From: Synergistaceae bacterium
GTDB taxonomy: Bacteria; Synergistota; Synergistia; Synergistales; Aminobacteriaceae
Assembly: GCA_017443945.1 (NCBI GenBank)
Contig: JAFSXS010000105.1
Coordinates: forward strand, 1 to 36,869
Direction of reading: 5' to 3'
DNA length: 36,869 nt
The translations under genes and the position numbers were made by a program. The notes below the pieces were generated by a model that had not been told where the DNA came from, made no database searches, and saw nothing but the letters and a program-made list of their open reading frames with translations. This document shows positions 1-8,197 of the stretch, piece by piece; position 1 is the stretch's first letter; every line of letters begins with the position of its first letter.

Positions 1-35
1 AAAAACTTTTGCACGTGCGGAGAATCAGTAAATTT

Positions 36-50
36 GGGCGGGCGGGTGGG
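36..50 (+). other. G-quadruplex-forming sequence
   Basis: Four runs of three G are separated by single bases (GGGCGGGCGGGTGGG). This is an ideal intramolecular G-quadruplex pattern, and it is striking in an AT-rich non-coding stretch. It is followed by CAGAATC, close to the CAGAAC that follows another G-rich run at 11094-11104. The remainder of 1-248 holds no gene I can support. Its function is unknown. Confidence 0.6.
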
Positions 51-207
51 CAGAATCGATTCAATGCGTCAAATAAAGCCCTGCATATTAGCAGCAAAAA
101 TGGCGGTAAACTTTTTTATTTTTTCTGCGTACAATGTGAGCAAACGATAAGATTTTAGCTTTTGACTCTGTATATTATCGGCAAACTTTCACGGGTTTAT
201 ATTGCGT

Positions 208-213
208 TATAAT
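208..213 (+). promoter_or_regulatory. Putative -10 element of the lipoprotein gene
   Basis: A perfect TATAAT lies 35 bp before the start codon at 249. I do not see a good -35 box at the usual distance, so this is suggestive only. Confidence 0.35.
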
Positions 214-248
214 ATATAAAATTTTCAATCGGGAAGCAGGTTTTATTT

Positions 249-746
249 ATGCGTATGAGTCAAAAAATTTTTTCTGCGTTGATGCTAATTATTTTATCGT
301 GCGTTACGGCTTGTGCTGCTGATGAATCAGAAATTACTTTTTCCGGCAATCTTACTGTTATTATAGACGGCCAAGAGACAATAATTAACGGAAGTAAAAA
401 TATTCCCATGCCTGAAACTTTTAGAATCGAGACTCAAGACGATTACCCGGCTATAATGGCGCAATTATTTAAAGAGGGCGGACACGTTGCAGATAAAGCA
501 GCTATAACCGTAAAGACTTCAGAAAATTTTACAGTCAGCGGCAAAAGAGTCATGGGCGTTTTTGCAATTATAGGGACTAAGCCTCAGAAACTTTTATCAA
601 TAGGCGGCAAGAAAGCACCATATAAAATTTCTGCTGAACCGGGCGATTATTATATAGCAATTAAGAATACTCCCCAAGAAGACAAAGAACAGGAAGAATT
701 AGACGCAGCTATTTTGCAATATATAAAAATTTCCGTTAGCTTATAA
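249..746 (+). CDS. Small predicted lipoprotein of unknown function
   Basis: The 165-aa product starts with a basic then hydrophobic signal peptide (residues 1-21) ending in a lipobox-like V-T-A-C, so Cys22 would be lipidated and the protein held in a membrane facing outward. The remaining ~143 residues are mainly beta-prone with no cysteines and no domain I recognise. The piece around residues 26-45 (VIIDGQ, then a conserved-looking turn) recalls small extracytoplasmic beta-sandwich domains, but this is weak. A second ATG at residue 3 could equally be used; the purine-rich GGGAAGCAGG upstream serves either. It stands alone, 117 bp before the TPP-enzyme gene, which has its own promoter. The gene itself is likely real; its function is unknown. 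Confidence 0.7.
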   Translation: MRMSQKIFSALMLIILSCVTACAADESEITFSGNLTVIIDGQETIINGSKNIPMPETFRIETQDDYPAIMAQLFKEGGHVADKAAITVKTSENFTVSGKRVMGVFAIIGTKPQKLLSIGGKKAPYKISAEPGDYYIAIKNTPQEDKEQEELDAAILQYIKISVSL

Positions 747-776
747 ATTTTTCTCTCACAGTAAGTATTTAACTCG

Positions 777-804
777 TTGACTAAAAAATTTTTTGAGTTA
801 TATT
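777..804 (+). promoter_or_regulatory. Sigma-70-type promoter of the TPP-enzyme/aldehyde dehydrogenase unit
   Basis: TTGACT (777-782) and TATATT (799-804) are separated by 16 bp, a close match to a housekeeping promoter. The expected transcript start near 811 leaves a leader of about 50 bases with AAGGAGG at 846-852. The TTG of this -35 box also opens an in-frame extension of the downstream gene, but it lacks a ribosome site and is not the true start. Confidence 0.6.
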
Positions 805-863
805 TTATTCACATTTCAAAATTTCGTGAACAAATTATATTTATTAAGGAGGACTTTACCCGT

Positions 864-2702
864 ATGAGCAAAAAATTAGTATCAGAGCTTATAGCCGATT
901 ACCTCGAACGCAGGGGAGTGCAATATATTTTCGGTCTTTGCGGTCATACAGTTATCGGAATGCTTGACGCTCTCTCACGCAGCAAAAAAATTAAATACAT
1001 CTCGAATCGTCATGAGGCTGTTGCGTCCACTGCTGCCGACGGTTATGCGCGAGTAACTCACAAGGCTTCTGTTGTAATGTGCCACTTAGGGCCCGGAATT
1101 ACAAATGTTCTAACCGGTGTAGCAAATGCCGCGTTTGATTCAATTCCTATGGTAATTTTTGCCGGTGATGTACCAAGCTATTATTACGGCAAGCACCCCC
1201 ATCAGGAAGTAAATATGCACGGAGACGCGACTCAATATAGAATGCTTGAGCCCGTCTGCAAACGCTGCTGGAGAATCGACGATCCTGAGTCATTGCCTGA
1301 TATTCTCGATAAAGCATTTAGACTCGCTGAATCAGGCCGCCCCGGTCCCGTTTTAATTGATATGCCTATGGACATTTGGTCGCGCGAAATTGAGGAAGAT
1401 TTATTTGCACGCACTTATAATGACAGCCATGTAACAATGAAGCCCGCACTTGATCCCGCAGCAGCAAAGGCAATCGCGAAAAAATTAATCGAAGCAAAGA
1501 GTCCAGTTATTCATGCAGGCGGAGGAATATTACTCGCTCAGGCATCTAACGAACTTGCAGCACTCGCAGAATTTCTTGATATTCCGATTTCACGCACTCT
1601 AATGGGTCATGGCTGTGTCAGTGATTTGCACCCGTTAATGATTGGTCAGACAGGATTTTGGGGACTCGCTCATACTCATGAGTTCACGTTAAATGCAGAT
1701 GTGATTCTTGCATTAGGGACTCGTTTTGCAGAGGCTGACTCTTCAAGCTGGTATCAGGGCGTTACGTTTGATCCGTCAGTAACAAAATTTTTGCAGATCG
1801 ACATTGACCCGTCAGAAATCGGCAGAAATTACCCCGTCGAAATAGGAGCAGTCGCAGATCTCAAATTAGCACTCGCACAAATATTAGACGAAGCAAAGAA
1901 AATTTGTCCGAACGGAATCAAGCGCGAAGGTTTACGAGAGAAAATCGCAAAGGCCAAAGCAGAATTTAAAGAGTCAAACGTCGCAATCTCAAACGATGAC
2001 AGATTCCCGATGACCCCGCAGAGAATCTTGAAAGATTTAAAGGCTGCATTACCCGAAGACGCTTTAATTTTCACGGACGTAGGCTGGAACAAAAACGGAG
2101 TCGCACAACAATATGATATTACGATTCCCGGAACTGTTCATCACTCGTCAGGACTCGCTACAATGGGATTCGGAGCGTCGGCAGTTCTCGGCGGAAAAAT
2201 TGCAGCTCCTGATAAAATTTGTCTTGCATTAATCGGCGACGGAGGATTCGGCGTTAATCCAACTTGCATGGCTACAGCAGTCGAACAGGGAATCGCGTGC
2301 ACATGGCTTGTTATGAATAATTGCGCGTTCGGAACTATCGCAGGACTCGAAAACGCAAACTATCATACTAAATTCGGAACAACATTCCAGACTCCCGACG
2401 GTGAAGTTTATTCGCCTAATTGGGCAGAGGTCGCAAAAGGTTACGGAGTCGAATCAATACGCGTTAATTCAGCAGCAGAACTCGCACCCGCACTCGCAAA
2501 AGCAGTTGAAGCAAATAAAGCAGGCAGACCGTTTTTAGTTGAGGCCATAATGGAAAATATCGCAGTCCCGACCCCAGGGTGCTGGAACATCAACGATATT
2601 TACACGCCTAATGAATTAGTGAAAAACGGCAAGCTCGTGAAGAAAGACGAAAACGGAAAATATATTCCGCCAAGTCACGCAAAATCTCACATTACGAAAT
2701 AA
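864..2702 (+). CDS. TPP-dependent enzyme, acetolactate synthase/2-oxoacid decarboxylase superfamily
   Basis: The 612-aa protein has the three-domain layout of the pyruvate oxidase/acetolactate synthase family: an N-terminal pyrimidine-binding domain with the catalytic glutamate (Glu51 in RHEAVA), a central domain around residues 190-340, and a C-terminal diphosphate-binding domain with the G-D-G...N-N signature starting at Gly458. The start at 864 is chosen because AAGGAGG precedes it. A longer frame back to 777 runs through the promoter. It lies 25 bp before a CoA-acylating aldehyde dehydrogenase, so a natural reading is decarboxylation of a 2-oxoacid to an aldehyde that the next enzyme turns into acyl-CoA. 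No acetolactate synthase small subunit or other ilv gene is near, arguing against branched-chain amino acid synthesis. The substrate is unknown; sulfopyruvate or a related sulfonate is one possibility given the neighbour. Confidence 0.85.
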   Translation: MSKKLVSELIADYLERRGVQYIFGLCGHTVIGMLDALSRSKKIKYISNRHEAVASTAADGYARVTHKASVVMCHLGPGITNVLTGVANAAFDSIPMVIFAGDVPSYYYGKHPHQEVNMHGDATQYRMLEPVCKRCWRIDDPESLPDILDKAFRLAESGRPGPVLIDMPMDIWSREIEEDLFARTYNDSHVTMKPALDPAAAKAIAKKLIEAKSPVIHAGGGILLAQASNELAALAEFLDIPISRTLMGHGCVSDLHPLMIGQTGFWGLAHTHEFTLNADVILALGTRFAEADSSSWYQGVTFDPSVTKFLQIDIDPSEIGRNYPVEIGAVADLKLALAQILDEAKKICPNGIKREGLREKIAKAKAEFKESNVAISNDDRFPMTPQRILKDLKAALPEDALIFTDVGWNKNGVAQQYDITIPGTVHHSSGLATMGFGASAVLGGKIAAPDKICLALIGDGGFGVNPTCMATAVEQGIACTWLVMNNCAFGTIAGLENANYHTKFGTTFQTPDGEVYSPNWAEVAKGYGVESIRVNSAAELAPALAKAVEANKAGRPFLVEAIMENIAVPTPGCWNINDIYTPNELVKNGKLVKKDENGKYIPPSHAKSHITK

Positions 2703-2727
2703 TTTAGAAGGGAGAAATTTTTATATA

Positions 2728-4209
2728 ATGGCACATCATGAAGTAACACCCGAAGAAATAGCAATGCTTGAAGAAATGGTCAAGAAGGCCAAGGCAGCAG
2801 CAGCAGTTATCGCAACTTATGATCAAGAACGAGTCGACCACCTTTGCCGGGCAATTTGTGCAGCACTCTACCCGCTCAAAGTATGGGGGCCTATCTGTGA
2901 TGAAGCAGTTGACGAGACCAGACTCGGCGATAAAGTAACAAAGCGCAACAAACGCAACAAGCTCAAATTAATTTTACGTGACTGCTTGCGTCAAAAAAGT
3001 GTAGGAATTATCGAGAGCAACCCCGAAAAAGGTCTAGTAAAATATGCAAAGCCAGTAGGAGTTATCGCGACTCTTGTTCCGACAACAAATCCATGTGTTA
3101 CGCCGGCAGGTCAGGCAATCTACGCAGTAAAAGCGCGCGACGTTCTTATTTGCTCGCCACACCCCAGAGCTAAAAAAGTTACCTGCAAGACAGTAAATAT
3201 TATTCGCGGAGTTCTTGAGCGTGAAGGCGCACCAGCTGATATTATTCAAGCAATCGAGGAGCCTAGCATTTCATTGACTCAGGAATTAATGAAGATGGTC
3301 GATATGGTAATCGCTACAGGAGGCCGTCCGATGGTGAGATCTGCTTATTCGTCAGGAGTTCCGGCTTATGGTTCGGGCGCAGGAAATTCTACAGTTATCG
3401 TTGACAACACAGCGAACACTAAAGAACGTGCGTACGAAGCAGCAATGAATACGAGAATCTCAAAATGTTCTGACTTCGGTTCGGGCTGTTCATGCGACGG
3501 AAATTTAATCGTTCATGAGTCAGTCTATGATAATTTTGTCGAGGGCTTAATCAAAGAAGGCGCGTATATTCCAACGTGGGAAGAAGCAGAGAAAATTAAG
3601 CGCGTAATGTGGGACGAGACAGGACACAGGCTCCCGGACACTGTTGCAATTTCTGCACAGGCACTCGCGGAAAAAGCAGGTTTCACAATTCCTGCAGACC
3701 GCAAATTTATTGCAGTTCCCAACAACGGACAGAAAGAGGGCTTCACGATTAATAACGCTGATGACATTAAAAAGTGTGTCGGCAAAGAACATTTCTTCTC
3801 GACGGAAAAATTAACTACGCTTTTAACTCTCTTCAAGTATGGCGGAGAATTTCAGACAGCACTTGACATCATGCAGGAAATTTTTGACAAGGCCGGCGGT
3901 AAGGGACACTCTTGCGGGCTTTACTCGTTCGATGATGATCATATTCACCGCTTAGGAATGTGCGCACCTGTTTCACGCTGCATGATTCGCCAGCCAAATA
4001 ACAGAGGCAACGCAGGAAGCGCAACAAACGGAATGCCCCCAACTAACTCAATGGGCTGCGGGACTTGGGGAGGAAATATCGTCAGCGAAAATATTACGTT
4101 AAAGCACTACATGAATACAACGTGGGTAGCTCGTCCGATTCTTGAGGATATGCCGTCGTTACAGGCTTTATTCGGAGAATTTTACGAGGACGGAATGGAC
4201 GAAGAATAA
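2728..4209 (+). CDS. CoA-acylating aldehyde dehydrogenase, SauS-like
   Basis: The 493-aa protein belongs to the acylating branch of the aldehyde dehydrogenase superfamily. It has the PVGV and T-T-N-P segment near residues 109-122, the V-R-S-A-Y-S-S-G and G-A-G-N motifs (203-220) and the presumed catalytic Cys254 in GSGCSCDG. The C-terminal block N-S-M-G-C-G-T-W-G-G-N followed by S-E-N resembles sulfoacetaldehyde dehydrogenase (SauS), which makes sulfoacetyl-CoA; this comparison is from memory. The ribosome site GAAGGGAG lies just upstream, and the gene is 25 bp behind the TPP enzyme, so the two are probably one transcript ended by the hairpin at 4223-4250. General acetaldehyde- or succinate-semialdehyde-type substrates cannot be excluded from sequence alone. 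Confidence 0.85.
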   Translation: MAHHEVTPEEIAMLEEMVKKAKAAAAVIATYDQERVDHLCRAICAALYPLKVWGPICDEAVDETRLGDKVTKRNKRNKLKLILRDCLRQKSVGIIESNPEKGLVKYAKPVGVIATLVPTTNPCVTPAGQAIYAVKARDVLICSPHPRAKKVTCKTVNIIRGVLEREGAPADIIQAIEEPSISLTQELMKMVDMVIATGGRPMVRSAYSSGVPAYGSGAGNSTVIVDNTANTKERAYEAAMNTRISKCSDFGSGCSCDGNLIVHESVYDNFVEGLIKEGAYIPTWEEAEKIKRVMWDETGHRLPDTVAISAQALAEKAGFTIPADRKFIAVPNNGQKEGFTINNADDIKKCVGKEHFFSTEKLTTLLTLFKYGGEFQTALDIMQEIFDKAGGKGHSCGLYSFDDDHIHRLGMCAPVSRCMIRQPNNRGNAGSATNGMPPTNSMGCGTWGGNIVSENITLKHYMNTTWVARPILEDMPSLQALFGEFYEDGMDEE

Positions 4210-4222
4210 ATAAATTATTTTT

Positions 4223-4256
4223 GCGGACTCGGAGTAAAATCCGGGTCTGCTTTAAT
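4223..4256 (+). terminator. Rho-independent terminator after the aldehyde dehydrogenase gene
   Basis: A 10-bp stem with two G-T pairs (4223-4232 with 4241-4250), an 8-base AT-rich loop and a short T-rich tail follow the stop codon. The tail is modest, so some read-through into comEA is possible. Confidence 0.6.
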
Positions 4257-4267
4257 GTTATGTCATC

Positions 4268-4975
4268 ATGAACGAAAAATTTGACTCTCGCAAAGCAATA
4301 ATTACAGGTGCAGGCGTAATAATTTTTCTAATTGTGGGTATGCTCGCTATGTTCTTGATTCCGTCTGACTCTGACTCTAACGCTAATAAATTGCCCGTTC
4401 AGCCTGAAAAAATTTCTGTTCCTGTCTCTGACTCCGTTCCTGTTATAGCAGAAAAAATTTCAACAGTGCCGCAAAAATCTGACTTGTTCATTTACGTTAC
4501 TGGAGCAGTTAATAAACCGGGAGTCTACAAACTTTCAGCAGATTCGCGAATCTTTCAAGCAATCGAAGCCGCCGGGGGTTTCAGCACAAAGGCCGACAAA
4601 GCCTCTATAAATCTCGCAAAAAAATTAATGGACGGGACTCACATTCACGTCGAGCAAAAAGGAGCAGCAAAACCAACACCGCCGCAATTGGTCAATATTC
4701 CGGGAGTCCAAGCAAATAATAACTTAATCGCAATACCGCTCGTCAGCAAACCTGCAAATAATAACAATAACTCAAATAAAAATCTCGTCGACGTAAATAA
4801 GGCCTCAGCAGAAGAATTGCAAAAATTAAACGGTATCGGCCCAGCTCTGGCAAAACGAATAATCGAATACAGGCAAGCTCACGGGAGATTTACTAAACCT
4901 GATGATTTAATACAAGTAAAGGGAATCGGCCCGGCCAAGCTCAAGAAAATGAGAGAACAAATTTTGATTCGCTGA
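4268..4975 (+). CDS. comEA: ComEA-like DNA receptor (SLBB plus helix-hairpin-helix)
   Basis: The 235-aa protein has an N-terminal membrane anchor (about 13-31), a low-complexity linker, an SLBB domain (about 72-132, with YVTGAVNKPGVY) and a C-terminal pair of helix-hairpin-helix motifs (about 172-235, with NGIGPALAKRI and KGIGPAKLKKM). This order is typical of ComEA, the periplasmic double-stranded DNA receptor in natural transformation. It is 6 bp from comEC, the usual partner. No strong ribosome site is visible before the ATG. The linker between the domains is rich in Asn. Confidence 0.92.
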   Translation: MNEKFDSRKAIITGAGVIIFLIVGMLAMFLIPSDSDSNANKLPVQPEKISVPVSDSVPVIAEKISTVPQKSDLFIYVTGAVNKPGVYKLSADSRIFQAIEAAGGFSTKADKASINLAKKLMDGTHIHVEQKGAAKPTPPQLVNIPGVQANNNLIAIPLVSKPANNNNNSNKNLVDVNKASAEELQKLNGIGPALAKRIIEYRQAHGRFTKPDDLIQVKGIGPAKLKKMREQILIR

Positions 4976-4981
4976 TAAAAT

Positions 4982-6367
4982 ATGGAAATTTTACGACGCG
5001 CCCCAATGTTAGCAATTTTAGCAGCGTTGGTGTCAGGTCTTGCGCTTTATGACAAAATCGGCGGAGCAGCATTTATTGTCGCAGTGCCGTTAATTTTTTC
5101 GGGAGTCATGTTTTTATCGTACGAGAATGAATTACCCGGACAATGGAAAATATTTTTTTGCGGGCTTGTTATTGCGCTTATTTGTTCGATTAGGTTATAT
5201 TCTGGAATTTTCCCGCCTCAAATTGAATCGCGCGTAATAAATAATGCTTCGGGAACAGTTGAATCGATTCGCACGTGGGGACGAACTTACATAGCAGTAA
5301 TAAATATTGACAATCATGGCCGATTTATAACGGGACTCCCATTTGCAATATATTTGCCTGGCGACAGAATAAAATTTAACGGAGCTGTCAGACCGCTGAA
5401 AATTTCACGTGATAAAGGCTTTAACGAGGCTCGTTACTGGGGAGCGCGTGATGTAACAGGCTGGGTGAATATGTATGACGTTGAAGAACTGCCGCAAAAA
5501 TTCAGTCTTGCCCTTATGCGTCAAAAAATTTCGCGTTCACTTGGGATTTATGCAACTGACTTGACCGGAAAATATTTAAAAGCTGCTTGGCTGGGTGAAA
5601 GGGTTGACTCATTAAGCAAAGCTCATAGGAAATGGGGCACGAGTCATTTATTAGCGGTCTCAGGCTTTCACGTTGGAATGTTTATTTTGTGCTTGAGTTT
5701 CTTGTTAGGGAAAAATATTTTACTGTTGTCATTATTTATGTGGCTGTACATATTTTTAACTGGGGCTGCTCCGAGTGCGATGCGTGCGGGCTTGATGATT
5801 CAGACAGGATTAATAGCTTTGCTGCTTGGCCGTCCTGTTAGTGCAGTTAATAGTGTGAGTCTTGCGGGAGTAATTTTATTATTGTATTCGCCGTTATATT
5901 TCTGGGATATTGGCTATAGATTATCTGTCTTGAGTGCGCTTGTAATTTGTGCGATTGGGCGTAAAAAATTTATGTGGCTGCTAATAAGTCCTGTTGCTGC
6001 TCTGGTAACTTTTCCGCAAGTTGCTTACACTTTCGGGGGAGTGCCGTTAGTTGGACTTGTGCTGAATTTATTTGCGCCGTTATATTTTGCGTTTGCGTTC
6101 TCGATTGCGTCAGTGTTTGAAATATTGCGTGCGGTTCATGTTCCGTTATCGTTATTTGCGGTTGAAGGAATATTCAAGCTCTGGGAATTTTGCGCGGATT
6201 ACATTGCGGGTCTTATTCCGTACGTAGTTGAATATAATATTTTTATTGCGTGGCTGGGTTCGGGGACGTTTTTATATTTTATTTGCAGATACTTTGATTT
6301 TGCGGTTGCGAGAATATTTGCGGTTATGCTTGTGGGAAGTTTTGCGGCGTTTATGATGTTCTTATAA
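4982..6367 (+). CDS. comEC: Short ComEC/Rec2-family DNA-uptake channel protein
   Basis: The 461-aa membrane protein has the N-terminal soluble domain seen in ComEC (about 60-165) and then the Competence domain (about 195-455) with many membrane helices, including the conserved segment G-T-S-H-L-L-A-V-S-G-F-H-V near residue 220. Full ComEC proteins are usually 700-800 aa and carry a C-terminal metallo-beta-lactamase-like domain thought to degrade the non-transported strand. That domain is absent here: the frame stops cleanly and a convergent gene begins within 22 bp. It follows comEA by 6 bp. It may work with a separate nuclease. Confidence 0.88.
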   Translation: MEILRRAPMLAILAALVSGLALYDKIGGAAFIVAVPLIFSGVMFLSYENELPGQWKIFFCGLVIALICSIRLYSGIFPPQIESRVINNASGTVESIRTWGRTYIAVINIDNHGRFITGLPFAIYLPGDRIKFNGAVRPLKISRDKGFNEARYWGARDVTGWVNMYDVEELPQKFSLALMRQKISRSLGIYATDLTGKYLKAAWLGERVDSLSKAHRKWGTSHLLAVSGFHVGMFILCLSFLLGKNILLLSLFMWLYIFLTGAAPSAMRAGLMIQTGLIALLLGRPVSAVNSVSLAGVILLLYSPLYFWDIGYRLSVLSALVICAIGRKKFMWLLISPVAALVTFPQVAYTFGGVPLVGLVLNLFAPLYFAFAFSIASVFEILRAVHVPLSLFAVEGIFKLWEFCADYIAGLIPYVVEYNIFIAWLGSGTFLYFICRYFDFAVARIFAVMLVGSFAAFMMFL

Positions 6368-6389
6368 TGTAAAAAAAGGGGAGTGGCGT

Positions 6390-7376
6390 TTATTTCAGCG
6401 CCGGAGAATCTATTACAAGACTCGCGCTCCCGTCTTTGTTTGCGTTCATGATTGCGTGAACTCCCAGAGGCAGGAAAAAATTATAATTTCCATGTCCTGC
6501 AGGAACGTTTTTAATCACTGGTTTATGCGACAATAAAGCGTAGTGCTTGAAAATTTGTTCGACCGTAAAATCTGAATCTTCCGGGTTACCGCAATTTTTG
6601 AACTCTCCTAATATAATGCCGTTCACGCGTTTTAATAGGCCGTTCTGCCATAATTGATTCATCATTCTGTCGATTCTGTAGGGTTTCTCGCCGACTTCCT
6701 CAATAAATAATAATGCGCCTTTGCCGTTAATCTCGTAAGGAGTCCCGATAAGCGATGCAATTATAGTCAGATTTCCGCCGATAATTTTTCCTTCAGCTTG
6801 ACCGGCCGCAAGTGTTTCGAGCTTTACACCTTCAGGCATGGGAATTTCTCCGATCGGGGTTGTTCTTGTGAGTCCTGCAAAGAAATTTTCACGCGTATAT
6901 TTAGAGTCTAAATTCGGATTAGTAAATGATACAAGCATAGGCCCGTGAAAAGTGGACATATTACATTTTTCATTAAATACGGCGTGCAATGCTGTTATGT
7001 CGCTGAATCCTACAAAAATTTTCGGGTGCTTGGCTATCATCTTATAATTGAGCCGACCCAAGATTCTAGCACTCCCGTAACCGCCCTTAACGCATACAAT
7101 CGCTTTTATTTCATCGTCAGCAAAGAAATTATTTATATCTTCCGCGCGTTTTCTGTCAGTTCCCGCAAAAATTTCATATTGAGACGTTGCAGAAGGTGCG
7201 AGCTTGACTCTATAACCGTGAGACTCAAGCAATTTTATAGAGTCTGCAAAATCTTCCAGATTCGCACAAGTGGCGGGCGCAAGAACTCCAATACAATCAC
7301 CGGGCTTCAACGCGTTCGAGGCCTCAAGAGTTCCAGCAAATAATAATATAATTAACGTGCACAAAAATTTTTTCAT
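6390..7376 (-). CDS. ldcA: Exported LD-carboxypeptidase, peptidase family S66
   Basis: The 328-aa protein has a signal peptide (1-19) followed by the S66 fold. The expected catalytic triad is visible: Ser125 in VGFSDITALH, a glutamate in FIEEVGE (226 or 227) and His295 in VPAGHGNYN. Family members hydrolyse the L,D bond between meso-diaminopimelate and D-Ala in peptidoglycan tetrapeptides during recycling, or cleave microcin C-type compounds (MccF). Most LdcA enzymes are cytoplasmic, so the apparent export signal is notable and suggests a cell-wall role. AAGGGAG precedes the start. A decayed copy of part of this gene lies just upstream at 7455-7597. Confidence 0.88.
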   Translation of the reverse strand: MKKFLCTLIILLFAGTLEASNALKPGDCIGVLAPATCANLEDFADSIKLLESHGYRVKLAPSATSQYEIFAGTDRKRAEDINNFFADDEIKAIVCVKGGYGSARILGRLNYKMIAKHPKIFVGFSDITALHAVFNEKCNMSTFHGPMLVSFTNPNLDSKYTRENFFAGLTRTTPIGEIPMPEGVKLETLAAGQAEGKIIGGNLTIIASLIGTPYEINGKGALLFIEEVGEKPYRIDRMMNQLWQNGLLKRVNGIILGEFKNCGNPEDSDFTVEQIFKHYALLSHKPVIKNVPAGHGNYNFFLPLGVHAIMNANKDGSASLVIDSPALK

Positions 7377-7707
7377 GAATCTAAGACTCCCTTATATAAT
7401 GCTCATAAAATTTTATCGTTAATTCTCATATTTGGGAAATTATAATAAATCTTTGCGCAATAAATGAGAGTGCTAATGCTATAACATCAACGATGACTAC
7501 AAAAATTTCCGGGTGATTAGCTGTCATATTTATAATTGAGCCGACTCAAGATTCTAGCACTGCTGTAACCGCCCTTAACGTATATAATCGCTTTTATAGT
7601 GAAAACAAATGCAAAAATTTTTTTACAACCGGTGCCGATTGTGCGTAAATGACTGCTCCCGTTGGCCTCAGCATAAATATATAGCGCGAACATGCAAAAG
7701 TTTACTG
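7377..7707. other. Gap of 331 bp holding gene remnants
   Basis: No intact gene is visible. The stretch holds the leader of ldcA, a 23-bp copy (7419-7441) of the 3' end of the acyltransferase gene (8198-8220, one mismatch), the S66 peptidase remnant and the start of a promoter-like repeat near 7698. Confidence 0.6.
7455..7597 (-). pseudogene. Remnant of a second S66 LD-carboxypeptidase gene
   Basis: About 100 bp (7498-7597) match 7011-7109 inside ldcA with roughly a dozen differences and one 1-bp insertion. Read on the - strand it gives IKAIIYVKGGYSSARILSRL, which parallels LdcA residues 91-110, then runs into a stop after the frameshift. Beyond the frameshift, another frame still parallels the Ser125 region, but the serine is replaced. 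It is a short, dead fragment of a duplicated or related gene. Confidence 0.75.
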
Positions 7708-7731
7708 CTATTCAAGTGTATTTACTATATC
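7698..7731 (+). repeat. Copy A of a dispersed promoter-like module
   Basis: The sequence resembles 34791-34822 over about 32 bp, with a shared core TCAAGTG-Y-ATTTACTAT. It overlaps the 3' end of the zinc-ribbon gene on the other strand, so part of the match is also coding there. Related cores occur at 34450 and 34866. Confidence 0.4.
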
Positions 7732-8094
7732 AACATAACAGGCATAAAAAAGTACCAGCGCAAAAACGCCGGCACTCGTAAAAAATTTAATTTTCCGTTG
7801 ACGTGTCATAAGAGCTAATAGACCCGTAATTATGTCTCCGACTGCCCAAATAAATATAATAAATGCTACACCGATTCCAGTTCCTATTTGAGCTCCTGCA
7901 CGTTCTGCCTCGCTAGCTGCATTCATTCCGCCTACCAGCCATAGAAGCATTAACACGTTAAATCCGTAGAACAGCCACAAAAAAATTTTTCCCATTACAG
8001 ACCGTTTCGGCTTGCGTAAAACTTTCCCGCATTTAGGACACTTTAAAGCACTGTCGCTGACTTCTGTGTTACATTCCGGACACTTGATTAACAT
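7708..8094 (-). CDS. Zinc-ribbon membrane protein of unknown function
   Basis: The 128-aa protein begins with a small zinc ribbon (C5-x2-C8 and C19-x2-C22, as in KCPECNTE and KCPKCGKV) followed by a basic hinge and three likely membrane helices (about 34-55, 69-92 and 104-122). Zinc-ribbon plus membrane-helix proteins are common small envelope proteins without a fixed function. The ribosome site AAGGGG lies before the ATG. It stands between the acyltransferase gene and the remnant region, apparently as a single gene. The start is secure because the ribbon begins immediately. Confidence 0.7.
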   Translation of the reverse strand: MLIKCPECNTEVSDSALKCPKCGKVLRKPKRSVMGKIFLWLFYGFNVLMLLWLVGGMNAASEAERAGAQIGTGIGVAFIIFIWAVGDIITGLLALMTRQRKIKFFTSAGVFALVLFYACYVDIVNTLE

Positions 8095-8197
8095 CTTATG
8101 ACCCCTTTTCTATAATTATTTGCGTGATTTATACAGAAGGGGAGAGGGGATATTAGTCAATCAGTAGATTCACGAGTCTTTACAGCAATAAAAATAT

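Noticed and set aside
777-863. TTG-initiated N-terminal extension of the TPP enzyme
   Set aside because: The stretch covers a good promoter and lacks a ribosome site; AAGGAGG points to the ATG at 864.
6372-6402. Bidirectional terminator between comEC and ldcA
   Set aside because: Only a 4-bp GGCG/CGCC stem is present, and the T run (A run on the + strand) is separated from it, so the evidence is too weak.
7609-7818. Small + strand gene opposite the zinc-ribbon gene
   Set aside because: It overlaps a well-supported - strand gene, has no ribosome site and encodes a basic low-quality sequence.
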